Below, one piece after another: positions 1 through 7,148 of a DNA stretch of 11,910 nt. Numbering within the stretch: the stretch's first letter is position 1; each line of letters begins with the position of its first letter. Where the stretch lies: positions 1 through 11,910 of the forward strand of contig JASIJX010000243.1 in the NCBI GenBank assembly GCA_030049955.1, given 5' to 3'. This DNA comes from Acidobacteriaceae bacterium. Its GTDB lineage: Bacteria > Acidobacteriota > Terriglobia > Terriglobales > Acidobacteriaceae. The notes under the pieces are model-generated. The model was not told where the DNA came from. It did not search any database and saw nothing but the letters and a program-made list of their open reading frames with translations. The position numbers and the translations under genes were made by a program.

Positions 1-353
1 CGCTGCTCGCGGAAAAAACCGCTGAGCCGCAGCGGCTCGTAGAGATGCATGCGCCGGCTGGCGGTGAGGATCGCCAGCATGAAGCCGCACAACAGCGCTG
101 CGGGAATGCCCAGCGGATGCTTGGGGAAGACCGTGCCCGTCCAGAAGGTCTGCACTTCAGAAAGAGAAACCGCGTGCAGCCGGTAAAGCGCCGCTGCTGC
201 CGCCGCGGCCACAATCGTCACCGCATCGGCCAACATCCACAACGCCATCGACCCGCGGCCGGTGGGCGCGTGCTCGGAGGCGGGCTTCGGATCCCACTCT
301 CGCGCCGACTGCAATGATGAAGATATACGTTCCCAAAACCCCGAACTCGCCAT
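1..353 (-). CDS. Probable polyprenyl glycosylphosphotransferase, N-terminal fragment (runs off left edge)
   Basis: The minus strand is open from ATG at 353 to the window edge, giving about 117 residues. After a polar N-terminus of about 35 residues comes a hydrophobic segment (about 36-56, containing MLADAVTIVAAAAAAL) and a second one (about 79-97, GIPAALLCGFMLAIL). These are followed by SRRMHLYEPLRLSGFFREQ. Two early membrane helices followed by an RLHLY-type basic stretch resemble the start of undecaprenyl-phosphate sugar phosphotransferases that begin exopolysaccharide synthesis at the inner membrane. The catalytic C-terminal sugar-transferase domain lies outside the window, so the product name is an inference from recalled family resemblance. 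The start is uncertain: the same frame is open upstream, with ATGs at 410 and 485. I chose 353 because an AGGG lies just upstream and the protein then begins as related ones do. Confidence 0.55.
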   Translation of the reverse strand, partial: MASSGFWERISSSLQSAREWDPKPASEHAPTGRGSMALWMLADAVTIVAAAAAAALYRLHAVSLSEVQTFWTGTVFPKHPLGIPAALLCGFMLAILTASRRMHLYEPLRLSGFFREQ

Positions 354-633
354 GCGCCCTGCAGACCTCAACGTTGCAATCAACTCAGGGATACACTCTC
401 CGATCTGCATAATTGCAATCGCAGCCGGAAAAATAATGCCCTGACTGGGCCGGAAGCACAGTTCTTCGCTGCTGCGCCGGCTCATAACCAACACTTCTGC
501 TACGACGAATGCTTTAAATAAATAGACGAATTCCCGACGCAACGAATGAGGAAATGCGCACTAGAAACCGGGCTATGACTCTTTCCAACCCGGTTCTCAC
601 GCATCCGTCGCGTTTACAGGCCGATTTTTTACT

Positions 634-672
634 ACTGGCAGGCTATTTGTCCGCCAAATATAGCCTGCCAGT
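634..672. repeat. Strong perfect inverted repeat (hairpin)
   Basis: A 10-bp stem (ACTGGCAGGC, 634-643, with GCCTGCCAGT, 663-672) continues into a 6-bp stem (TATTTG, 644-649, with CAAATA, 655-660). There is a 2-nt bulge at 661-662 and a 5-nt loop. Neither side has a T-run in the position needed for an intrinsic terminator: plus is followed by TTTCCCCCC and minus by AGTAAAAAATC. It is more likely a REP-like element, a protein-binding palindrome or part of an RNA structure. Confidence 0.75.
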
Positions 673-857
673 TTCCCCCCAAAGCGATTGAACACAGGTG
701 CGTTAACATCTCGCCCCGCGAGAAACATAGCACCAAGTTGTGCTACTGAAGTAGCTAAACAACAGTGCTGGCACCTTTCTCGCCAAAGAAAGACGCTAAC
801 GGGTTGGTCCAAGACAGGAAAATACTCAATTTGTGGCAGCAGCGAACGCGGAAGCCG

Positions 858-897
858 AAAAATTGCTTTTTTGATGAAAAAATTGCTTTCTTGATGA
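858..897. repeat. 20-bp tandem duplication
   Basis: Two adjacent copies of AAAAATTGCTTTYTTGATGA occupy 858-877 and 878-897. They differ only at 870 (T) versus 890 (C). The repeat lies in the AT-rich gap and no coding role is apparent. Confidence 0.85.
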
Positions 898-1009
898 TCT
901 GTGGCTTATTTGGAATATCTGACTGATAGCAATAAATCAGCGACTGGCCGAAAAGCAAGAAAAATTTTACATTTCCTTTATTAATTCTTTATGTCCCTGC
1001 TCTGTTTTT

Positions 1010-1897
1010 TTAGACCTGCGGAAGAACGTATCGGTCGAGGGTAAGGAATTGAGAAATCGCGGGATCGGTCGAGGCGACGAACCGATCCAATGGGCCGAAG
1101 AAGCTGGCGCGTCCCGAATCGAGAAACAGGACCGAATCGGCAAGCCGCTCGGCAAAACGCATGTCATGGGTAACGACGATGCTGGTAAAGCCAAGCTGGC
1201 GTTTGAGCTGCTGGATGAGGTTGCCAAGGCGGCGGGCGATGAGCGGGTCAACCATGGTGGTGGGCTCGTCATAGAGGACGACGTCTGGCTGCGCGGCGAG
1301 CGCGCGGGCGATGGCGACAGCGCGCTTGCGGCCCGTGGAAAGGCTGGCGGGAAGCTCATCGATTACGTCGTCAGCGCCGACGAGGCCGATGAGGCGATCG
1401 ACGAGCTGATCGATTTGGTCGTCAGAGAGCCCGTTATCGTGCTCACGCAGCGGGAAGGCGACGTTCTCACGGACGCTCAGCGAGTCGAAGAGCGCGCCGT
1501 TCTGGAAGACCATGGTGACGCGCCTGCGGATAGCGCGCAGACCTTCTTCGTCGAGATCGGTGATCTCCTGGCCGGCAACGCGGATGGAGCCGGAATCGGG
1601 CTTGAGGAAGCCCATGAGCAGACGCAGGGAAACGGATTTGCCGACGCCGCTGCGGCCGAGAATGCAAAGGGTCTGGCCGCGATTGACTGAGAAGCTGACG
1701 TTCTGGAGCACGACATGATCACCGAAGGCGATGGAGACATCGCGGAAGACGATGAGCGGCTCCTCGTTCGGCACAGGCGCGGGATGAGGCGGCTCGGGTT
1801 CCTTCTTGCTGCCGTTCTCGAGGACCTCGAGTTCGGCGGCGAGCGGCGGGGCAACCGGTGGCTCAAGCGGCTCGGGTTGGGAGGGCGTATCGGCCAT
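1010..1897 (-). CDS. MlaF-like ABC transporter ATP-binding protein (lipid asymmetry / organic solvent resistance type)
   Basis: This 295-residue protein is an ABC ATPase, expected to power an inner-membrane permease of the MlaE type that moves phospholipids or related lipids across the envelope. Visible motifs are Walker A GRSGVGKS (81-88), the Q-loop in MVFQNGALF (Q132), signature LSTGRKR (186-192), Walker B VVLYDE (206-211, catalytic E211), the D-loop region after PTTMVDP, and H-loop THD (H244). The C-terminal part after the H-loop, including FFGPLDRFVASTDPAISQFL, fits the Mla/Mkl group. The signature is LSTG rather than LSGG. About 45 Pro/Glu-rich residues precede the ATPase domain, which is longer than usual. 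No permease (MlaE) or substrate-binding protein (MlaD) gene is adjacent. The gene starts only 3 nt after the mobA stop, so the two are probably cotranscribed. Family assignment is confident; the substrate is inferred. Confidence 0.85.
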   Translation of the reverse strand: MADTPSQPEPLEPPVAPPLAAELEVLENGSKKEPEPPHPAPVPNEEPLIVFRDVSIAFGDHVVLQNVSFSVNRGQTLCILGRSGVGKSVSLRLLMGFLKPDSGSIRVAGQEITDLDEEGLRAIRRRVTMVFQNGALFDSLSVRENVAFPLREHDNGLSDDQIDQLVDRLIGLVGADDVIDELPASLSTGRKRAVAIARALAAQPDVVLYDEPTTMVDPLIARRLGNLIQQLKRQLGFTSIVVTHDMRFAERLADSVLFLDSGRASFFGPLDRFVASTDPAISQFLTLDRYVLPQV

Positions 1898-1900
1898 GGG

Positions 1901-2695
1901 TTAATTCCAGCTTACGCAATCCGATGCGCCACGGCGCGCACCGTGACGCATCAGGAGCGCTTCGGCGCGGCGGAGATCGCCCGGGGTGTTGACGTTGAGA
2001 AACCAGCAGAATGGGGGCAGCGCGGCTGGGTGGGCGACGTGGCCGGACTGGACCAGGAGCTCTGCGGGGACGATGGAGAGCGGCTGGTTAAGCGCGGATG
2101 AGGCGGCGCGGAAGGCGGCAAAACAGCCGTTGCGGCCGGCATGGAGCTCCGACTGGAGCAACGGGAGAACAGCGCGGTTGATGACGGCTGGGAAGGTTTG
2201 GGCAAAGCTGTTGACGGAGGCGAGGGTGACGGGCGCGCCGGTTAGCTGCGCGTGGCGGAGGAGGTAGAGGAGCAAGGTTGCGGGAAGCAGGGGAAGGTCA
2301 ACTGGCATAAAAACGCACCAGCGGGCAGTTGAAGAAGCCAGGGCCGCACAGACGCCGGCGAGTGGGCCCTGTGCTGAAGTGGGAGCTGAAGTGGGTGCGG
2401 AAGCGGGATCGGGGATGACCGGGGCGTAGCTTTCGAGCTGGGCGCGGGCTCCGGCGATGGCGTGTTCGAGACCCGCTTCGCGGAGCGTGGCCAGAGCGCG
2501 GGCGATGAGCGGCTGGCCGGCAAAAGGGACGAGCGCTTTGTCGCTGCCCATGCGGGTTGATTGGCCGCCGGCCAGGACGAATGCGGCGACAAGGGTATTG
2601 TCCATCGGCGATTCGTTCTTCCGGGGCTCGTTCTTCCCGGACTCGTTCTTCTGGGACTCGTTCTTCTGGGACTCGTTCATCGGGGGCTGGATCAC
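1901..2695 (-). CDS. mobA: Molybdenum cofactor guanylyltransferase
   Basis: MobA transfers GMP from GTP to molybdopterin-bound molybdenum, forming the guanine dinucleotide cofactor in the cytoplasm. The nucleotide-binding signature LAGGQSTRMGSDKAL begins near residue 41. It is followed by QGPLAGVCAAL, the acidic MPVDLPLLP strand (metal-binding Asp) and the C-terminal FLNVNTPGDLRRA typical of the family. Using the GTG at 2695 the protein has 264 residues, longer than the usual 190-210. The extra length is an N-terminal repeat of about five NESxK-like units (residues about 7-29) before a possible internal ATG (residue 31, at 2605), from which the conserved domain starts. ATG at 2680 is a third option; none has a good ribosome binding site. 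It lies 8 nt after the M20 peptidase stop and 3 nt before the ATPase gene, suggesting an operon with translational coupling. Confidence 0.88.
   Translation of the reverse strand: MIQPPMNESQKNESQKNESGKNEPRKNESPMDNTLVAAFVLAGGQSTRMGSDKALVPFAGQPLIARALATLREAGLEHAIAGARAQLESYAPVIPDPASAPTSAPTSAQGPLAGVCAALASSTARWCVFMPVDLPLLPATLLLYLLRHAQLTGAPVTLASVNSFAQTFPAVINRAVLPLLQSELHAGRNGCFAAFRAASSALNQPLSIVPAELLVQSGHVAHPAALPPFCWFLNVNTPGDLRRAEALLMRHGARRGASDCVSWN
2611..2685. repeat. 15-bp tandem repeat, five units, at the mobA 5' end
   Basis: Five consecutive 15-bp units resembling ACTCGTTCTTCTGGG (plus strand) run from 2611 to 2685. The two at 2641-2655 and 2656-2670 are identical; the outer ones diverge. The unit length is a multiple of three, so on the minus strand it keeps the mobA frame open and encodes NESQK-like pentapeptides. 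It may be translated, or it may be a spacer upstream of the ATG at 2605. Confidence 0.9.
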
Positions 2696-2703
2696 CCGGT
2701 GTT

Positions 2704-4140
2704 TCAGCTTCCCACCTCTTCAAGGAAGCGGATCAGCGACTGAATTCCCATGGCGAAGTTCTTGAGGTTGAATTTTTCGTTGGGCGCGTGGAGGTTGTCG
2801 TCCGGAAGTCCAAAGCCCATCATTACGCTGGGCAGGCCCAGATGGCGATCGAAGTCGCCGACGATGGGGATGGAGCCTCCGGAGCGGATGAAGACGGTGT
2901 CGCGGCCCCAGACATCGTGAAGCGCGCGTGTGGCTGCCTGGATGAAGCGATTGTCGACGGGGATGAGGCAGGGATCGCCGGAGTGGATGAGGCGCACTGC
3001 AACGTCGACGCCGGCGGGAGCGATCTTTTCCACGTAGGTCTTGTACAGCGCGAAGGCCTTTTGCGGGGTCATGGCGGGGACGAGGCGCATGGAGATTTTG
3101 GCCGTCGCCCTGGCGGGGATAACTGTCTTTGCGCCGGTGCCGGTAAAGCCGCCGGGAATGCCGTGGACGTCGAGCGTGGGCCGGGCCCAGGTGCGCTCTA
3201 GGACGCTGTAGCCATGCTCGCCGACGAGCTGGCGCGAGCCGACCTCAGTTTTGCGGTACTCCTCTTCGTCGAAGGGCAGGCTGCGCCATGCATTCAGCTC
3301 CTGCTGGCTGGGAGGGATGATTTCGTCATAGAAGCCGGGGATGAGGATGCGGCCGTTTTCGTCCTTGAGTTTGGCGATGATCTGCGCGAGGGCGACGAAT
3401 GGATTAGGCGCGGCGCCGCCGTACATGCCGGAATGAAGATCGGTTTTTGCGCCGCGGACCTCGAGCTCGGTGTAGATCATGCCGCGCAGGCCGACGCAGA
3501 GGGTGGGCAGGCCGGGAGCAAAGAGCTCGGTGTCGCAGACAAGGGCGAAATCGGCCTTCAAGTCCGCGGGTTTTGAGGCTACGTAGGTGGCAATTCCCTC
3601 CCCTCCGACTTCTTCTTCGCCTTCAAAGAGCACGCGGATGTTTACGGGCAGGGTGCGATTGGCGGCGAGCAGTGATTCGAGGGCTTTGACCTGTATCCAG
3701 AGCTGTCCTTTGTCGTCGACCGCGCCGCGGGCGTAGAGATTGCCGTTGCGCTCGGTGGGCTCGAAGGGGGGAGTAACCCATTCGTCAAGGGGATCGGGGG
3801 GTTGCACGTCGTAATGGGCGTAAATGAGCACAGTAGGCTTCCCTGACGCATGAAGCCAGTCGGCATAGACCAATGGATGGCCGTCGTGTCCTGCGGGCGA
3901 TTCCGACCCCGCAGACGAAGACCTGTCTGCGGGGGCCCCGGCTTCAATCAGCCGGGCGTTTTCCATGCCGATCCGCTCCAGTTCGGCCTTGATGCTTTCG
4001 GCGGCGCGGCGGCAATCGGCTTTATGCTCGGGCAGGGTAGAAATGGAGGGAATGCGCAGCAGAGCTTTCAGTTCATCAAGGAAACGGTGGTGGTTCTGAG
4101 AGGCCCAGGCAGCGGCGGACGACCTTGCAGAGGGGGACAT
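2704..4140 (-). CDS. M20-family metallopeptidase (dipeptidase, ArgE/DapE/CNDP-like)
   Basis: This 478-residue protein is a cytosolic-type M20 zinc dipeptidase that cleaves di- or short peptides. The metal-site motifs are in order: AHYDVQPPDP (H109, with D111), GAVDDKGQ (bridging Asp near D142-D143), EGEEEVGGEG (catalytic and metal-binding Glu 175-177), VCDTEL (D203) and, near the C-terminus, DDNLHAPNEKF (H451). DLHSGMYGG (H236) matches the His contributed from the lid domain. The start ATG at 4140 is set by a strong TAAGGAG ribosome binding site at 4148-4154 on the minus strand. The frame is open further upstream, but only as antisense to the next gene. Residues about 69-88 form a low-complexity Ala/Ser insertion whose DNA is a perfect hairpin. 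It is the first gene of a probable peptidase-mobA-ATPase transcription unit. The exact substrate cannot be told. Confidence 0.92.
   Translation of the reverse strand: MSPSARSSAAAWASQNHHRFLDELKALLRIPSISTLPEHKADCRRAAESIKAELERIGMENARLIEAGAPADRSSSAGSESPAGHDGHPLVYADWLHASGKPTVLIYAHYDVQPPDPLDEWVTPPFEPTERNGNLYARGAVDDKGQLWIQVKALESLLAANRTLPVNIRVLFEGEEEVGGEGIATYVASKPADLKADFALVCDTELFAPGLPTLCVGLRGMIYTELEVRGAKTDLHSGMYGGAAPNPFVALAQIIAKLKDENGRILIPGFYDEIIPPSQQELNAWRSLPFDEEEYRKTEVGSRQLVGEHGYSVLERTWARPTLDVHGIPGGFTGTGAKTVIPARATAKISMRLVPAMTPQKAFALYKTYVEKIAPAGVDVAVRLIHSGDPCLIPVDNRFIQAATRALHDVWGRDTVFIRSGGSIPIVGDFDRHLGLPSVMMGFGLPDDNLHAPNEKFNLKNFAMGIQSLIRFLEEVGS
3907..3934. repeat. Perfect 10-bp-stem hairpin inside the M20 gene
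   Basis: CCCCGCAGAC (3907-3916) is the exact reverse complement of GTCTGCGGGG (3925-3934), separated by an 8-nt loop. It encodes about residues 69-78 of the peptidase, inside a low-complexity insertion, and resembles a REP-like palindrome that has come to lie in a coding sequence. Confidence 0.8.
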
Positions 4141-4147
4141 GTGGACA

Positions 4148-4154
4148 CTCCTTA
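4148..4154 (-). promoter_or_regulatory. Ribosome binding site of the M20 peptidase gene
   Basis: TAAGGAG on the minus strand lies 7 nt before ATG 4140. It decides this start over the upstream continuation of the open frame. Confidence 0.8.
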
Positions 4155-4317
4155 CAGCCGATCTCGCATCCAAACAAGAGTATACGGCGGTGTTCCGCGC
4201 ATCGCGCCTGTCAAGAGAAGGCCGGACTGGCGCCGAACGCGGGTCGACATTTTCGGGCAAACTTGAACAACGCAAACTCTGCCATGCGATCCCTCGATCG
4301 AGGAAGGAAAGCTTGCC

Positions 4318-5088
4318 TTGGCCAGACGCATCTGTTTTTTTTCTTCGATTTTGCCTGCTTTGATTTTCCCGTTGATGGCAGCGTGGTGCGCGCCGTGCTG
4401 CGCACAGGAGCGCAGCGGGCCCTATTTTGCGCGACTCAACAGCTTTGGATTTTTTGCCGGTTACTCGAACGATTCCAGCCACATCCTGATCGGACTTGCC
4501 GAGCAGCGCAAACTTCTGAACCTGGGATTCACTTACGGCCGGCGCATTAGGCTGAACGATAAGGTGGATTGGCAGTACAGCCTGGAGGTGTTGCCGGTAG
4601 CGATCGAGGGCGATCCGCTGACCAAGGTGGTGGTGACGCAGTCGACGCCGCAGCCGATGAGCTACACATACTATGCTGCGCCGGTGGTATTTTGCGGAAC
4701 CTATACCGATGCCTACACGGTGCAACTGGACGACGGGTTTACATACACCGGGACCGAGATCGCAAGCTGCGGCGGACGCCGCTGGACGATGGGCGAAGCC
4801 ATTACGCCGATAGGATTTAACTGGAACTTTCTGCCGCGCGAGCGAGTGCAGCCGCTGGTGAGTTTGCATGGGGGAACGATGTTCTCCAAGAGCGCGATTC
4901 CGATCAGCGGAGCCGGGTGGTTCAACTTTACGTTCTCCGGCGGAGCCGGCGTGGAGATGTTTGCGACCAGGGGGCGGTCGATCCGCCTGGAATTCCACGT
5001 GCACCACATCTCGAACCGCGACACGGCAAACGAGAATCCCGGAATCGACAACGGGCTGTTTCAGGTGACGTATCTGTTCGGGCGCTGA
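4318..5088 (+). CDS. PagL-like acyloxyacyl hydrolase / lipid A 3-O-deacylase family outer-membrane protein
   Basis: This is a 256-residue predicted beta-barrel of the PagL-type family, whose characterised members remove the 3-O acyl chain of lipid A at the outer membrane. The N-terminus is a signal peptide: basic MARRIC, then a hydrophobic stretch to about residue 29, with likely cleavage after CCA. The C-terminal family motif is HHISNRDTANENPGIDNG. H230 and S232 align with PagL His126 and Ser128, while the position of Glu140 (12 residues after Ser) holds D244. C126 and C151 flank a probable surface loop and could form a disulfide. The protein ends in aromatic LFQVTYLFGR, as expected for a final beta-strand. 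The start is a TTG, supported by AGGAAGG about 10 nt upstream; a later ATG (residue 20) would destroy the signal peptide. It is divergent from the M20 gene and convergent with the rhodanese gene. Activity on lipid A is inferred. Confidence 0.8.
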   Translation: MARRICFFSSILPALIFPLMAAWCAPCCAQERSGPYFARLNSFGFFAGYSNDSSHILIGLAEQRKLLNLGFTYGRRIRLNDKVDWQYSLEVLPVAIEGDPLTKVVVTQSTPQPMSYTYYAAPVVFCGTYTDAYTVQLDDGFTYTGTEIASCGGRRWTMGEAITPIGFNWNFLPRERVQPLVSLHGGTMFSKSAIPISGAGWFNFTFSGGAGVEMFATRGRSIRLEFHVHHISNRDTANENPGIDNGLFQVTYLFGR

Positions 5089-5165
5089 CCCCTGGGCCCC
5101 GGTTTTCCATCCCGGCTTGAAAGCCTGCGCTTTATACCTTGATCGGCGCTTCGTTTTGCGGCAGG
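5089..5165. other. Short convergent intergenic region with weak dyad
   Basis: Between the convergent PagL-like and rhodanese genes lie a 12-nt near-palindrome, GGCTTGAAAGCC (5114-5125), and a wide 7-bp dyad (AGCCTGC, 5122-5128, with GCAGGCT, 5161-5167). The dyad overlaps the rhodanese stop codon. No T-run follows in either direction, so a terminator is possible but unproven. Confidence 0.3.
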
Positions 5166-5528
5166 CTAATAGCGGGGGAGAGAAGGATCGACCTGAACGG
5201 ACCAAGCGTCGATGCCGCCGCGGAGCGACTGCACGTTTTCAAACCCCTGATCGCGCAGCCAGGCCGTAACATGCATGGAGCGCACGCCGAGATGGCAGAC
5301 GATAACGATGCGCTCGGCTGAATCGAGTTCCTGGCGGGCGCGGATGGGGACTTCGCGCATGGGCATCAGTTGGCTGCCCTCGATGTGCGCGGTCGAAAAT
5401 TCCCAGGGTTCGCGCACGTCGACGATTTTTGCGGCGTTTCGCTTGAGAAGTTCTGCGGCTTCCGACGGGGAGATTTCATATTCGAGCATGGCTTCAGTGT
5501 AGGACTGCGGAGCCGTCTCAAGGTTCAT
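5166..5528 (-). CDS. Single-domain rhodanese (sulfurtransferase-like)
   Basis: This 120-residue single rhodanese domain covers almost the whole protein. It contains KIVDVREPWEFSTAHIEGS (the conserved DVRxxxE...HI core), then VIVCHLGVRS, where C78 is the catalytic cysteine that would carry the persulfide and CHLGVR is its six-residue loop. The end is LRGGIDAWSVQVDP, the classical GG-hxxW signature. The length matches stand-alone GlpE-like proteins and there is no signal peptide, so it acts in the cytoplasm. The start is uncertain: ATG at 5528 has only AGGGA directly adjacent, and an internal ATG (residue 14, at 5489) begins just before the domain. The sulfur donor and acceptor are unknown. It is a monocistronic gene between a convergent and a divergent neighbour. 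Confidence 0.88.
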   Translation of the reverse strand: MNLETAPQSYTEAMLEYEISPSEAAELLKRNAAKIVDVREPWEFSTAHIEGSQLMPMREVPIRARQELDSAERIVIVCHLGVRSMHVTAWLRDQGFENVQSLRGGIDAWSVQVDPSLPRY

Positions 5529-5729
5529 TCCCTAAGAGGCTAAAGCCCGCTTATTCTTCGAGGACTTGGAGGTACGTGCATAAGCGCGCACCCTTCGCGG
5601 GCAAAAGGCCGATACCTTCAAAACTGGCCGAATAGCACCACTGCCGGGTGGCTTCCGGGCTTCTATTTACAGCCATCTGAAGGTACTCTACTAGGGAAAG
5701 CACAAGCAGAAAAACAGGCGGGACCCACA

Positions 5730-7148
5730 ATGGACAACGGAGTTAAAGTACTGATTGCCGAGGACGAACCACACGCGTTGATGGGACTGGCAGAGCTGAT
5801 CTCCGGTTGGGGGTATCGTACCCAAACCGCGCGAGACGGCATCGAAGCGTGGGAGAGAGTACTCGCCTGGGAACCCGCCATTGTGGTGACCGACCTGAAA
5901 ATGCCACGGCTTGACGGCATGGGACTCTTGACCAGGCTTGCCGAAGGGGGGGCTGGCCCGGACTCGAATGTGGCCTCGAACCTCGCCGTGGTGGTTCTTA
6001 CGGCCATGGGGTCCATCGAACAGGCCGTTGAAGCCATGAAACTGGGAGCTTACGACTTCTTACAGAAGCCGGTGGATGCGACACGTCTGCGCACGATTCT
6101 GGGAAATGCGACGCGGCAACGGCAAACGACAATCGAACTTGAAGTGGCGCGGCGAAGGTTGCGCGAGAGCGGGGTGCTGGGCAGACTGGTGGGCGGTTCG
6201 CCCAAGATGCGCGAGATTTTTGCGCTGATTGAGCAGATTGCAGGTTCGAGTGTGCCGGTGCTGATCACCGGCGAGAGCGGCACGGGCAAGGAGCTGGTGG
6301 CGCGCACGCTGCACGAGTTGAGCCCGCGCAAGACACGGCCGTTTGTAGCGGTGAACTGCGCGGCGATTCCCGAGACGCTGATCGAAAGCGAAATCTTCGG
6401 GCACGAAAAGGGCGCGTTTACGGGCGCGGCGGAGCGGCGCGCGGGCTGTTTCGAACTGGCCTCAGGCGGAACGCTGCTGCTGGACGAGGTGGGCGAGATG
6501 CCCATTGGCACGCAGGCCAAACTGCTGCGCGTGCTGGAAGAGCGAAAGCTGCGCCGGCTGGGCGCGCGCACCGAGCAGGATGTGGACGTGCGGGTACTGG
6601 CGGCGACCAATCGCGACCCCAGCGACGCCGTGGCTCACGGCCATTTGCGCGCCGATCTGTTCTACCGGCTGAACGTCTTCAACATCCAGATGCCGCCGCT
6701 GCGCGAGCATGTCGACGACCTGCCGGCGATGGCAGATGCCATGGTGGACGAGATGAACGAGAAGCACGGGCGGCGGGTTGCCGGTGTTTCTGCCTCAATG
6801 CTGGACCGGATGATGACCTACAGCTGGCCGGGCAATGCGCGTGAGCTGCGCAATACGATTGAGCGAGCGGTGATCCTGTGCCCGGATGGCACGCCGCTCG
6901 ACGCCGGGCATCTGCCGCCGGGGTTCGGCAAGGCGCAGGCGCAGACGAGCGGGCCGAGCTTCGACGCCAGCGTGATTCCGGTGCAGGTGGGCGCGACGGT
7001 GGATGAGGCCGAGCGGCTTTTGATTCTGCGCACGCTCGAGGCGACCGGCCAGAACAAGACGCGGGCGGCGGAAATCCTGGGCGTAAGCCTGAAGACGCTG
7101 CACAACAAGCTGAAGGCTTACGGGACCGCACGGGAAACGGTGGTGTGA
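5730..7148 (+). CDS. NtrC-family sigma-54-dependent response regulator
   Basis: This 472-residue regulator has the classical three-part build. The receiver domain (1-125) has acidic pocket E11-D12, phospho-acceptor D55 in VVTDLKMPRLDG, T91 and K113 (FLQKP); about 12 extra residues (73-84) precede the T91 strand. The AAA+ domain (about 153-385) has Walker A GESGTGKE (181-188), the sigma-54 contact loop GAFTGA (228-233), Walker B LLLDE (D252-E253), and FYRLNVF and PPLREH further on. The C-terminus carries a Fis-type helix-turn-helix, NKTRAAEILGVSLKTLHNKL. It therefore activates RNA polymerase carrying sigma-54 when phosphorylated, most likely by the histidine kinase encoded next. The ATG at 5730 has only a weak GGCGGG upstream. 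No clear -24/-12 site was found in the adjacent gaps, so its targets are probably elsewhere. Confidence 0.93.
   Translation: MDNGVKVLIAEDEPHALMGLAELISGWGYRTQTARDGIEAWERVLAWEPAIVVTDLKMPRLDGMGLLTRLAEGGAGPDSNVASNLAVVVLTAMGSIEQAVEAMKLGAYDFLQKPVDATRLRTILGNATRQRQTTIELEVARRRLRESGVLGRLVGGSPKMREIFALIEQIAGSSVPVLITGESGTGKELVARTLHELSPRKTRPFVAVNCAAIPETLIESEIFGHEKGAFTGAAERRAGCFELASGGTLLLDEVGEMPIGTQAKLLRVLEERKLRRLGARTEQDVDVRVLAATNRDPSDAVAHGHLRADLFYRLNVFNIQMPPLREHVDDLPAMADAMVDEMNEKHGRRVAGVSASMLDRMMTYSWPGNARELRNTIERAVILCPDGTPLDAGHLPPGFGKAQAQTSGPSFDASVIPVQVGATVDEAERLLILRTLEATGQNKTRAAEILGVSLKTLHNKLKAYGTARETVV

Larger units (their letters stand above)
354..1009. other. AT-rich gene-poor gap with hairpins
   Basis: No convincing gene is seen in these 656 bases. 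The open frames present are short, start at TTG, lack a ribosome binding site and give proteins I do not recognise. Base composition is clearly more AT-rich than the flanking genes, most of all at about 800-1009. The stretch contains a weak hairpin (566-572 with 589-595), a strong 16-bp hairpin (634-672), a nested hairpin (697-701 with 730-734 enclosing 709-714 with 718-723), small stems at 742-755 and 765-774, and a tandem 20-bp duplication at 858-897. It lies upstream of the left-edge glycosyltransferase gene and downstream of the ATPase gene, so it probably carries the promoter of the former. No clean intrinsic terminator was found. It could hold a structured RNA or a decayed mobile element. 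Confidence 0.5.

Noticed and set aside
45..444. Short plus-strand frames at the left edge
   Set aside because: They lie antisense to, or just upstream of, the membrane-protein fragment read on the minus strand and are Arg/His-rich shadows.
697..734. Nested hairpin considered as an integron attC site because of GTTAAC
   Set aside because: The core boxes do not fit RYYYAAC/GTTRRRY in the right arrangement and there is no integrase or cassette nearby.
597..812. 71-codon minus-strand frame in the AT-rich gap
   Set aside because: TTG start, no ribosome binding site, runs through the 16-bp hairpin and resembles nothing I recognise.
688..894. 68-codon plus-strand frame in the AT-rich gap
   Set aside because: TTG start without ribosome binding site; its end lies in the 20-bp tandem duplication.
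1049..1690. 213-codon plus-strand frame
   Set aside because: It is antisense to the ABC ATPase gene, whose motifs are complete; its residues show no family pattern.
4141..5205. Upstream extension of the M20 reading frame to 833 codons
   Set aside because: The extra 355 codons run antisense through the PagL-like gene and have no domain content; a strong ribosome binding site fixes the start at 4140.
5620..5640. CTGGCCGAATAGCA considered as a sigma-54 -24/-12 promoter
   Set aside because: The distance between the GG and GC elements is too short for sigma-54 and the TTGC box is missing.
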